Positions 56,773 to 64,000 of a stretch of 64,000 bases of DNA are shown piece by piece. How positions within the stretch are numbered: the first letter of the stretch is position 1; each line of letters begins with the position of its first letter. This DNA is from Bacillus sp. THAF10. Its GTDB lineage: Bacteria; Bacillota; Bacilli; Bacillales; Bacillaceae_I. The position numbers were made by a program, and so were the translations under genes. Where the stretch lies: assembly GCF_009363695.1 (NCBI RefSeq), contig NZ_CP045403.1:2832001-2896000 (forward strand), in the 5' to 3' direction. Under the pieces are notes generated by a model, which saw nothing but the letters and a program-made list of their open reading frames with translations, did no database searches and was not told the DNA's origin.

Positions 56773-57632
56773 GCGTATCAGGCTGGCTTGTATACGAGAC
56801 GGAGCATGCCAAGAAAAATCAAGCATTTATCGACTGGTTTTTAGAAGAGGCAGTAGCCCTTGACATCGAACTGACCTTTTTGTTGCAATCCCAGATAACT
56901 TACGGCGCAGGGAATGGCGAATTGTTTCTTTATGTGGATAACAAGGAGATCCCGCGTCCAAGCTTTGTGATCATGCGAAACATTGACCCGTTATTCAATC
57001 TGCAGCTTGAGCAAATGGGGATCCCTTGCTTTAACTCCTATGATGTGTCCTCTATTTGTAATGATAAAGCAAGAACCTATCAGATGTTAGCACGCCATGG
57101 AATTCCGATGCTAGAAACCTATTTTCTAAAGCCTGCAGACCTAGACATAGAGAAATTCCCCCTCTCCTTTCCAATGGTAGCAAAATCGCGAACAGGAAGA
57201 GGCGGAGAACAGGTTTACTTGCTAGAAAATGACGAGGACCTGCAAAAATTACAATCCACCTCTCAAGAAGGCTTTATTTTTCAAGCGCTTGCTTCCTCAC
57301 CTGGAAAGGATCTTAGAGTGTATGTGCTTGGTCAGGAAATTGTCGGTGCTGTCCTCAGAAAAAATGACCATAGCTTTAAAGCAAATTACTCGCTTGGTGG
57401 CACTGCGGAAGCCTACACCTTAAATGCAGAGGAAGTGGCACTAGTTAATAGCGTTGTTGCATTGTTTGACTTTGGACTTGTTGGTATGGACTTTTTATTT
57501 GATGACCACGGCTCGCTGCTTTTCAATGAAATTGAGGATGTGGTTGGATGTAGGACACTATGTCAAACCTCTGATGTGAACATCGTCAAACTTTATCTGG
57601 AGTTTATTTTACTAACACTAGGAGAGAAATGA
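56769..57632 (+). CDS. RimK-like ATP-grasp ligase, second of two
   Basis: 287 residues, overlapping the previous stop by four bases (ATGA). Same order of motifs: ARTYQMLARHGIPMLET, FPMVAKSRTGRGGEQVYLL, FIFQALASSPGKDLRVYVLG, FKANYSLGG, and GLVGMDFLFDDHG, then FNEIEDVVGCRTL. The usual Glu-x-Asn metal pair reads Glu-Ile-Glu here, so the site differs from its partner. The two proteins are paralogues but clearly diverged, which suggests two successive ligations or a heteromer. Context and fold support an amino-acid ligase; substrate unknown. Confidence 0.85.
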   Translation: MSVSGWLVYETEHAKKNQAFIDWFLEEAVALDIELTFLLQSQITYGAGNGELFLYVDNKEIPRPSFVIMRNIDPLFNLQLEQMGIPCFNSYDVSSICNDKARTYQMLARHGIPMLETYFLKPADLDIEKFPLSFPMVAKSRTGRGGEQVYLLENDEDLQKLQSTSQEGFIFQALASSPGKDLRVYVLGQEIVGAVLRKNDHSFKANYSLGGTAEAYTLNAEEVALVNSVVALFDFGLVGMDFLFDDHGSLLFNEIEDVVGCRTLCQTSDVNIVKLYLEFILLTLGEK

Positions 57633-57634
57633 AC

Positions 57635-58969
57635 ATGACCTTTCACACAATGAAGGACGCTATCCCCTTTCTTTATAGTAGCTTATTGAAAGCAAAGCCC
57701 TATCAAAGGGAAGAAAATGATGCACATACTAGGGCGCCACATTTAACTCGAATGTTGCTTGAAGAGCTTTCCTTATTACCCTCTGCAGAAAAAACCATTC
57801 TTGTGACCGGCAGCAAAGGAAAGGGATCTACCTCAAGAATGATTGCCGCTATTTTACAAGGAATGGGCTGGAGGGTTGGGTTATTCACCTCCCCCCATCT
57901 GGTTGATTTCAATGAGCGAATAAGGGTAAACGGTAAATCGATTTCTGATGAAAGGTTTTTAGCTCACTTAAATCGTCATGCTCCACACATAAATGAGATT
58001 GCAAAAACAATCAAAAATCCACAGCACTATCTCGGCCCGACTGGCATTCTCCTTTCCCTTGCTCTTGCACATTTTGAAGAAACAGAAACGGATATTAATG
58101 TCATCGAAATCGGCAGAGGTGGACTGTACGATGACACCAATGTGCTCGATAATAAATGGGCCGTTATCTCAAAGGTGATGCTAGAACATCTTGGTTTTCT
58201 TGGTCATACGATGACAGACATCGCCTTCCATAAAAGTGGCATTGTGAAAAACATGACAGAGCATACCATTGTTGGCAAACAGTCTGAGGATGCAAGCTTT
58301 GCCTTAAAAAAACAGCTGGGCGAGCGTCCGTCCTATTACGGATATCACTTTTGGCCAACATTGAGAAACGCCGAATTAGGCTGCACACATTTTGATCTTG
58401 TCACTCCTCTCAAAAACTATCGCAACCTCCCCCTTTCCTTGATGGGTACTTTTCAAGTTGAAAATGCTAGTCTTGCGATTAGGACGTGTGAAACGATTAT
58501 TGGAAGTGGACTTGATGAAAGGCTGTTGAAGGAAACCTTTAGTCGCCTCCGTTGGCCTGGCAGGTTAGAGGTCATTTCAAAGGATCCCTTCATTATTTTG
58601 GACGGTAGTATCAACAGAGAATCTGCGGTGTATCTTAAGGAAGTGCTCCCCCTTGTTAATACTACGAAGGTGGCAACGATTATTGGGGTTCCTGAAAACA
58701 AGGACTATGAAGGGGTTATCGAGGTTTGCAGTACGTTTTCTGACTTGCTCGTGGTTACAACACCAGATAATTCACACAAAAGCTTTCCCGCAGATGCCTT
58801 AGAAGTTGCTCGGAGGTACCATCCTGGAGCAATCGAGGTGGATCTGTTGTCTAATGCCGTTAAGATGGCCATGGCGGAGAAGGCAACATGCATTTTTGTG
58901 GTGGGCACGCAATCAATGATTGGTAGCGCGAAAGAAATTTGGAGGGATAGGTTGGAGGATTTAGAGTAG
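57635..58969 (+). CDS. FolC/Mur-ligase-like protein, third gene of the cassette
   Basis: About 444 residues from ATG 57635, which has AGGAGA nine bases upstream; ATG 57629 overlaps the preceding stop but sits too close to that site. P-loop TGSKGKGST, IEIGRGGLYDDTN (catalytic Glu kept), EHLGFLG (usual Asp-His becomes Glu-His), HKSGIVK (carbamylated Lys kept). In the C-terminal domain DGAHN is replaced by DGSIN. So it is a probable ATP-dependent ligase related to FolC and MurE but with altered substrate pocket. True FolC is encoded next door, so this is not the housekeeping enzyme. Confidence 0.85.
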   Translation: MTFHTMKDAIPFLYSSLLKAKPYQREENDAHTRAPHLTRMLLEELSLLPSAEKTILVTGSKGKGSTSRMIAAILQGMGWRVGLFTSPHLVDFNERIRVNGKSISDERFLAHLNRHAPHINEIAKTIKNPQHYLGPTGILLSLALAHFEETETDINVIEIGRGGLYDDTNVLDNKWAVISKVMLEHLGFLGHTMTDIAFHKSGIVKNMTEHTIVGKQSEDASFALKKQLGERPSYYGYHFWPTLRNAELGCTHFDLVTPLKNYRNLPLSLMGTFQVENASLAIRTCETIIGSGLDERLLKETFSRLRWPGRLEVISKDPFIILDGSINRESAVYLKEVLPLVNTTKVATIIGVPENKDYEGVIEVCSTFSDLLVVTTPDNSHKSFPADALEVARRYHPGAIEVDLLSNAVKMAMAEKATCIFVVGTQSMIGSAKEIWRDRLEDLE

Positions 58970-58998
58970 TAGATAGATAGAAGTTCAGGACACTCGCT

Positions 58999-59026
58999 GG
59001 CTTGTGGTAGCTGGCTTTTTTTTATG
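58999..59026 (+). terminator. Probable terminator of the ligase cassette
   Basis: CTGGCT and AGCTGG pair (two G-U) around TGTGGT, followed by a run of nine T. Stem is weak but the T-run is strong. Confidence 0.6.
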
Positions 59027-59093
59027 AAGACGGACTAATTGAATTGGTGGTGAGATGAGGACGGTGGTTTTTATTGTTAGTTGCATGACCGGC

Positions 59094-59219
59094 TTTGATG
59101 ATTTCCCGGTGACCTTTGATGATTTCCCAGGAACCTTTCGAGATATATCACCAACCTTTGATGATACCAGCGTGACCTTTGATGAAAAATCAAAAACCTT
59201 TCGAGATTTCAGCAAGCAA
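59094..59219. repeat. Degenerate 21 bp tandem array, six units
   Basis: Units start at 59094, 59115, 59136, 59157, 59178 and 59199 with no indel. Consensus start TTTGATGATTTC or TTTCGAGATATC; most end in ACC. The period is 21 bases, about two helical turns. Translated on the plus strand it gives FDDFPxT heptads. Confidence 0.85.
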
Positions 59220-59285
59220 CCCAGCCATGTATTCACTCATCTTACCAACTTCATTCTCCATGAAGCCACCCCCGAACTTAATCCA

Positions 59286-59337
59286 CAAAAAACCCCCGCT
59301 CACCAACCCACATCAAAGTGGTACGGTAATCGGGGGC
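59286..59337 (-). terminator. Terminator of valS
   Basis: CCCCCG and CGGGGG arms with a further ACC/GGT pair inside, and TTTTTT on the minus strand. Confidence 0.8.
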
Positions 59338-59349
59338 CTTACATTCACA

Positions 59350-61998
59350 TTATCCTTTTAACTCTTCGATACGCGCCATCACAGCGTCACGTTTTTCAAC
59401 ATAGTCTTTTTCTTTTGCCTTTTCTTCTTCAATAACCGCTTCAGGAGCCTTGGCGATGAAGCCTTGGTTAGAAAGCTTTTTCTGGACACGCTCTACTTCT
59501 TTATCAAGCTTTGCAAGCTCTTTATTCAAGCGGGCAATTTCCTCATCGATGTTAATGAGCCCTTGTAGAGGGAGAATCAACTCCGCTCCAGTTACCACGG
59601 CAGTCATCGCTTTTTCGCCATCACTTAACGCAACATCTGTTCCAATTAACAGCTCACTTGGGTTACAGAAGCGCTCTAGATAAGAACGGTTTCTTTCCAG
59701 CTTGTCAGTGATTTCAGATGCTTTTGTTTTAACAAGCAATTTTACCTGCTTGCTCATCGGTGTGTTTACTTCTGCACGAACGTTACGCACGCTACGGATA
59801 ATTTCCACTAATAGCTTCATATCAGCAGCCGCTTCTTTGTCTGTAAGTTCCGCACGAACCTCTGGCCAGCTCGCTTGTGTAATGGACTCCCCTTCATGAG
59901 GAAGTTGCTGCCAAATTTCTTCCGTGATAAATGGCATGAATGGATGCAAGAGACGCATGGTGTTGTCCAGAACGTAGGCTAAAATAGAACGAGTTGTCAC
60001 CTTCGCCGCTTCGTCCTCCCCGTACAATGGAATCTTCGCCATTTCGATATACCAGTCACAGAAGTCATCCCAGATGAAGTTATAAAGCGCACGGCCTACT
60101 TCACCGAACTCATATTTTTCTGCAAGCTTAGTTACCGTTTCAATCGTTTCATTCAATCGTGTTAGAATCCATTTGTCCGCAACGGATTTCTCTCCACTTA
60201 AGTCGATATCCTCAAATTTCATGTCGCCCATATTCATGAGTGCAAAACGAGAGGCGTTCCAAATCTTATTCGCAAAGTTCCAAGTGGACTCCACTTTTTC
60301 ATAGCTGAAGCGCAAATCCTGACCTGGTGAGCTTCCTGTTGATAAGAAGTAACGAAGGGAATCCGCTCCGTATTTTTCAATAACATCCATCGGGTCAACA
60401 CCATTACCAAGGGATTTACTCATTTTTCGGCCTTGTTCATCACGAACGAGTCCGTGGATGAGAACATCTTTAAATGGACGCTCTCCAGTGAACTCCAAGC
60501 CTTGGAAAATCATACGAGAAACCCAGAAAGCAATAATGTCGTAACCAGTGACTAAGCAGTCTGTTGGATAGAAGCGTTGATAGTCTGGTGATTCTGTTTC
60601 TGGCCAGCCCATTGTCGAGAATGGCCATAGTGCTGAACTAAACCATGTATCAAGAACATCTGTGTCTTGCTCCCAGTTTTCTAGATCTGCTGGTGGCTCG
60701 TGACCTACATGAATCTCCCCTGTTTCATTATGATACCAAGCAGGAATTCGGTGGCCCCACCATAGTTGACGGGAGATACACCAGTCACGGATATTTTCCA
60801 TCCAACGCATATAGGTATTCTCAAAGCGATTTGGAACAAAATTCACCTTGTCTTCCTGGGATTGAAGGGCTACCGCTTTGTCCGCAAGCGGCTGCATTTT
60901 AACGAACCATTGTGTGGATAAGTATGGTTCGACCACTGCGCCGCTTCGCTCACTGTGACCAACGGAGTGCATATGCTCTTCTATTTTGAAAAGAACGCCA
61001 GCTTCCTGAAGGTCTTTTACAAGCTGTTTACGGCACTCAAAACGATCCATGCCTTCATATTTACCAGCTTTTTCGTTCATTGAGCCGTCTTCGTGCATGA
61101 CAAGGATGCGCTCAAGATGATGACGGTTTCCAATTTCAAAGTCATTCGGGTCATGTGCTGGTGTAATTTTAACCGCCCCAGAGCCAAATTCCATATCAAC
61201 ATAGTCATCGGCAACAATGGGAATCTCACGTCCTGTGATTGGAAGAGTGACCATTTTTCCAATAAGGTCCTTATAACGCTCATCCTCTGGGTGAACGGCA
61301 ACTGCAGTATCTCCAAGCATTGTTTCTGGTCTGGTAGTGGCAATTTCGATATGGCCGCTTCCATCCGTTAGCGGATATCTCATATGATAGAAAGCACCTT
61401 GAACTTCCTGGTGGATAACCTCAATATCAGATAGGGCTGTTTTGGTTGCTGGATCCCAGTTGATGATATACTCACCGCGGTAGATGAGGCCTTTTTTGTA
61501 AAGCGTAACAAATACTTCGTTTACTGCTTTGGAAAGCCCTTCATCAAGGGTGAAGCGCTCACGGCTGTAGTCAAGGCCAAGTCCCAGCTTGGACCATTGC
61601 TGGCGGATATGCTTCGCGTATTCGTCCTTCCACTTCCACGCTTCTTCCATAAACTTTTCACGACCAAGCTCATAACGGTTGATGCCTTGATTGCGGAGCT
61701 TTTCATCTACCTTTGCTTGAGTGGCAATTCCTGCGTGGTCCATACCTGGTAACCAAAGAACATCAAAGCCCTGCATGCGTTTCATTCGTGTGATGATGTC
61801 TTGCAAGGTTGTATCCCAAGCGTGACCTAGGTGCAGCCTTCCTGTTACGTTTGGCGGCGGAATAACGATTGTGTAAGGTGTTTTCTCTTGATCGTTGGTA
61901 GCTTCAAAGAAACGGCCATCTAACCAATATTGATAGCGATTTTTTTCAATGGCTTGCGGGTCATACTTTGTGGGAAGATTCACTTCATTCATTTCCAT
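59350..61998 (-). CDS. valS: Valyl-tRNA synthetase
   Basis: 882 residues, class I synthetase. HIGH motif as HLGH in [14 protein letters not shown], editing domain (about 190-345) with [17 protein letters not shown], the KMSKS loop [14 protein letters not shown], anticodon-binding domain, and C-terminal coiled coil (about 815-880). It charges tRNA-Val. Start at 61998 with AGGAGGAG upstream. Preceded by a T-box leader with a GTC specifier, so it is induced when tRNA-Val is uncharged. Position after folC matches B. subtilis apart from the inserted cassette. Confidence 0.98.
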   Translation of the reverse strand: MEMNEVNLPTKYDPQAIEKNRYQYWLDGRFFEATNDQEKTPYTIVIPPPNVTGRLHLGHAWDTTLQDIITRMKRMQGFDVLWLPGMDHAGIATQAKVDEKLRNQGINRYELGREKFMEEAWKWKDEYAKHIRQQWSKLGLGLDYSRERFTLDEGLSKAVNEVFVTLYKKGLIYRGEYIINWDPATKTALSDIEVIHQEVQGAFYHMRYPLTDGSGHIEIATTRPETMLGDTAVAVHPEDERYKDLIGKMVTLPITGREIPIVADDYVDMEFGSGAVKITPAHDPNDFEIGNRHHLERILVMHEDGSMNEKAGKYEGMDRFECRKQLVKDLQEAGVLFKIEEHMHSVGHSERSGAVVEPYLSTQWFVKMQPLADKAVALQSQEDKVNFVPNRFENTYMRWMENIRDWCISRQLWWGHRIPAWYHNETGEIHVGHEPPADLENWEQDTDVLDTWFSSALWPFSTMGWPETESPDYQRFYPTDCLVTGYDIIAFWVSRMIFQGLEFTGERPFKDVLIHGLVRDEQGRKMSKSLGNGVDPMDVIEKYGADSLRYFLSTGSSPGQDLRFSYEKVESTWNFANKIWNASRFALMNMGDMKFEDIDLSGEKSVADKWILTRLNETIETVTKLAEKYEFGEVGRALYNFIWDDFCDWYIEMAKIPLYGEDEAAKVTTRSILAYVLDNTMRLLHPFMPFITEEIWQQLPHEGESITQASWPEVRAELTDKEAAADMKLLVEIIRSVRNVRAEVNTPMSKQVKLLVKTKASEITDKLERNRSYLERFCNPSELLIGTDVALSDGEKAMTAVVTGAELILPLQGLINIDEEIARLNKELAKLDKEVERVQKKLSNQGFIAKAPEAVIEEEKAKEKDYVEKRDAVMARIEELKG

Positions 61999-62023
61999 TC
62001 TTTTCTCCTCCTATTTTTAAAAA

Positions 62024-62300
62024 AATAAAAAACTCCCTTCATCCAATAAAAGGACGAAAGGAGTTAAGTTTCGCGGTACCACCTTTTTTTACAGAAAGAG
62101 AATAGACCTCTCCTGTACACTCAAAACGGATAACGGCTTTTCACCGGCTTCAGCTACTAGAAAATGTTCACTGAAACTACTCAAGGGCGACCTTCCAATC
62201 TGACCTTCCTAAGAAACCTTTCAGCAGTTGGCTTCTCTCTCTAAAGGCGTCAACATTGTACTCTTCCCTATCCTTGTATGTATGATCATGCTATTACCTT
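62024..62300 (-). promoter_or_regulatory. Valine T-box leader
   Basis: The T-box GGTGGTACCGCG lies at 62083-62072, followed by a terminator stem (AACTCC...GGGAGTT with TTTTTT) at about 62066-62024. Upstream, the stem I pieces AGAGAGAAGCC, GCTGAAAGG and GGAAGGTCGCCC are present. The specifier is GTC (62191-62189), valine, matching the downstream gene. Confidence 0.93.
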
Positions 62301-62303
62301 ACT

Positions 62304-62333
62304 ATGTTACATAAAGGATATGCTAATAGTCAA
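62304..62333 (-). promoter_or_regulatory. valS promoter
   Basis: -35 TTGACT (62333-62328), 18-base spacer, -10 TAACAT (62309-62304), placed just before the T-box leader. Confidence 0.6.
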
Positions 62334-62464
62334 TAAGCTTCTCCAAATTTTTATTAGAATATGCACAAAAAGAAAAAAATGTGCAAGTTTGGGCACTATT
62401 TTCCACTTGGGCTCATATCTTGATTATAGATAGATTGGAAATGCGTGTAAAGGAGGTACGTTCC

Positions 62465-62653
62465 GTGCGGAAATACAATCCCTATACCTTGCCCCCTTGG
62501 TTGAGGCAGGTGAGAGGACTTTGTGCTCAATTTATTATTCCTATCTGTGTATTTCAAGGTATTCGTACCATCTTTTTGCCAACAACGTTTGATGTCTTGA
62601 TTCTAGCTATATGCATTATTATTGCGATTTGCTTTCATCTTGAGCTCATTTAA
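62465..62653 (+). CDS. Small membrane protein, unknown
   Basis: 62 residues from a GTG at 62465 with AAAGGAGG eight bases upstream. A conserved-looking N terminus (RKYNPYTLPPWLRQVRG) is followed by two hydrophobic segments (about 20-35 and 38-58). Divergent from valS. I think a similar small protein occurs beside valS in other Bacillus, but I cannot name it with confidence. It has its own terminator. Confidence 0.7.
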   Translation: MRKYNPYTLPPWLRQVRGLCAQFIIPICVFQGIRTIFLPTTFDVLILAICIIIAICFHLELI

Positions 62654-62657
62654 CTTG

Positions 62658-62688
62658 CTGGCTACTCGTTTATGGTAGCCAGTTTTTA
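62658..62688 (+). terminator. Terminator of the small membrane protein gene
   Basis: CTGGCTAC pairs with GTAGCCAG, followed by TTTTTATT. Confidence 0.92.
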
Positions 62689-62789
62689 TTTCGACAATTT
62701 GCACATTTATTCTAGCTTATATCCCTAATTTCGCCCATAATACTACATATTGATATGAATTTTCCACCAATTTTAAAAGGGGTCCTACC

Positions 62790-64000
62790 ATGCTTACATT
62801 TTTGCAAAAACAGAAAAAAGAAAGCTATCAAGCCGATTTAACGTTCCCTGAAAAGCACCATATTGTCCGTCATCCTGAAGAAGATTTAGCAAGCCGTCTT
62901 TATTATATGGGGTTTACCAATGAGCACTTACAGGCATTACAACAAGCGAAGCCTGTGGTTTTTGAATTGTTAGATGATGTTTTAGAAAAGGTGTTGGAGC
63001 ATTTATATAAACAGCCACCTTTAAAAAGAGTGGCAGCAAACAACTCCTCTCGTGAAAGATTAAAAGCAGTATTTGTTCAATATTTTCAAAGTTTGTTAAG
63101 CGGCAAGCTTGATGATGACTTTTTCAAATTACGAAAAAGAATCGGTCAAACACATAATGGTGTACATCTTCCTGTTACTTGGTTTTTGGCCACCTACTCT
63201 GCGATTCAAACGCTATTGCTTCCTAAAGTAGTGGAGCTTTTGCAGGACTCTCCTAAGGATCTGGTGACTACACTAACTGCCCTCACACATATCATCAATC
63301 TGGACTCTCAGCTTGTAGTGGATGAGTATATCCATGTGCGCATTGATTTATTGGAGCAGGCTAACGAAGCAAACCGCACCCTACAAGCTGAGCTCACGAA
63401 AATTAGTGAAGAGGTGGCAGTTACAGTAGCGGACACAGAAGAAACAGTGCAAACCGTGACAAGAAAAGCAGAGGAAGTGTTAAAGGATACAGACTTAACA
63501 CAAAAGAGCAGTCAAAATCTATTAAATTTAACCAATGACAATGACCTTCAGATGGAAAAAATGGTTGGTAATTTCGAAGAGGTCATGAGTGAGGTAAGAA
63601 AATCCTTAGAGGAAATGCATGCTTTAAAAGCAGTGTCCGAAGATATCATCACGATGACACAAGGGATCGATAATATTGCTGATCAAACAAACCTCCTCGC
63701 TTTAAATGCTAGTATTGAGGCAGCAAGAGCAGGAGAGGAAGGCCGTGGCTTTGCTGTTGTCGCGAGTGAGGTGCGCAAGCTTGCGGTTAACTCTAAAGAG
63801 CTCAGCAGCAAAATTAAGGTGTTAATTGATAAAAGTGATCAGCAAATTTCCAATGTAACCAACATGATGAGCTCCATGCACAAGGTCACAGAACACTCCC
63901 AACAAAACATTGTTCAAGTAAAGGGTGGCATTGTTACTGTGAAGATGGAGATGGATAATTATTTAGAACGTTTCCATAAAAATAAAACAGATTTGGATAT
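62790..64000 (+). CDS. hemAT: HemAT-like globin-coupled chemotaxis receptor, N-terminal part
   Basis: Open from ATG 62790 (AAAAGGGG upstream) to the window end, 403 codons, no stop yet. The N-terminal 190 residues look like a sensor globin: [15 protein letters not shown], then [20 protein letters not shown], where the His of QTH is the likely proximal heme ligand. After that come coiled coil and a methyl-accepting signalling domain with the hairpin tip [20 protein letters not shown] and [15 protein letters not shown]. No membrane helix, as in B. subtilis HemAT, a soluble oxygen sensor for aerotaxis. Confidence 0.88.
   Translation, partial: MLTFLQKQKKESYQADLTFPEKHHIVRHPEEDLASRLYYMGFTNEHLQALQQAKPVVFELLDDVLEKVLEHLYKQPPLKRVAANNSSRERLKAVFVQYFQSLLSGKLDDDFFKLRKRIGQTHNGVHLPVTWFLATYSAIQTLLLPKVVELLQDSPKDLVTTLTALTHIINLDSQLVVDEYIHVRIDLLEQANEANRTLQAELTKISEEVAVTVADTEETVQTVTRKAEEVLKDTDLTQKSSQNLLNLTNDNDLQMEKMVGNFEEVMSEVRKSLEEMHALKAVSEDIITMTQGIDNIADQTNLLALNASIEAARAGEEGRGFAVVASEVRKLAVNSKELSSKIKVLIDKSDQQISNVTNMMSSMHKVTEHSQQNIVQVKGGIVTVKMEMDNYLERFHKNKTDLD

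Larger units (their letters stand above)
58970..59349. other. Gene-free stretch between the ligase cassette and valS
   Basis: 380 bases hold the cassette terminator (58999-59026), a 21 bp degenerate tandem array (59094-59219) and the valS terminator (59286-59337). Open frames on both strands across the array come only from its 21-base period. Confidence 0.75.

Noticed and set aside
59094..59219. CRISPR array
   Set aside because: No spacers separate the 21-base units and no cas genes are present.
59055..59435. Plus-strand 126-codon frame with FDDFPxT repeats
   Set aside because: It has no ribosome site, arises from the 21-base array and runs into the valS terminator and 3' end.

Overview
The window reads as chromosomal DNA of an endospore-forming Bacillaceae bacterium (Bacillus or a close genus). 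The support is gene order: spoVB-yrbG-yrzE-yajC-tgt-queA-ruvB-ruvA-bofC, safA, nadA-nadC-nadB, nifS-niaR, pheA-pheB-obg-spo0B-rpmA-prp-rplU, spoIVFB-spoIVFA, minD-minC, mreD-mreC-mreB, radC-maf-spoIIB-comC-folC-valS. As I remember it, this is the B. subtilis order, here mostly on the minus strand. Starts are often GTG or TTG with strong AGGAGG-type ribosome sites, and base composition is AT-leaning. I ran no database searches; family names come from motifs and synteny.

Layout: 1-9 kb holds membrane and translocase genes (yrbG, yrzE, yajC), queuosine tRNA modification (tgt, queA), Holliday-junction motor genes (ruvAB), sporulation genes (bofC, a YhcN-type lipoprotein) and nadE. 9-19 kb holds a CotS-like kinase, the spore assembly protein SafA, de novo NAD synthesis (nadABC) with its desulfurase and NiaR repressor around a shared operator, then pheA and pheB. 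19-30 kb holds obg, spo0B, ribosomal proteins with an L21 leader, an RNase E/G homologue, the SpoIVF protease pair, Min and Mre. 30-33 kb is radC, split by a 2.48 kb group II intron of the Ll.LtrB type in sense orientation. 33-35 kb is maf and spoIIB.

35-48 kb is a complete type IV pilus locus built around comC/pilD. One minus-strand operon encodes PilB, PilT, PilC, the major pilin, the prepilin peptidase and PilM-PilN-PilO, headed by a VanW/G5-like secreted protein. Three minor-pilin-like genes diverge from it, and a 983-residue secreted von Willebrand A protein converges on them. 51-54 kb holds an ECF sigma factor with its membrane anti-sigma factor and a GAF-GGDEF diguanylate cyclase. folC follows. 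Divergent from folC is a tightly coupled three-gene cassette of two RimK-like ATP-grasp ligases and a FolC/Mur-ligase paralogue; its product is unknown and it is my main candidate for an undescribed pathway. The window ends with valS under a valine T-box, a small membrane protein and the start of a HemAT-like globin-coupled chemotaxis receptor.

Intergenic DNA carries structure of its own. There are four copies of a dispersed 183 bp element with imperfect terminal inverted repeats (two full length, one internally deleted, one end-truncated). Three different degenerate short-period arrays, of 20, 21 and about 21 bp, lie in other gene-free stretches.
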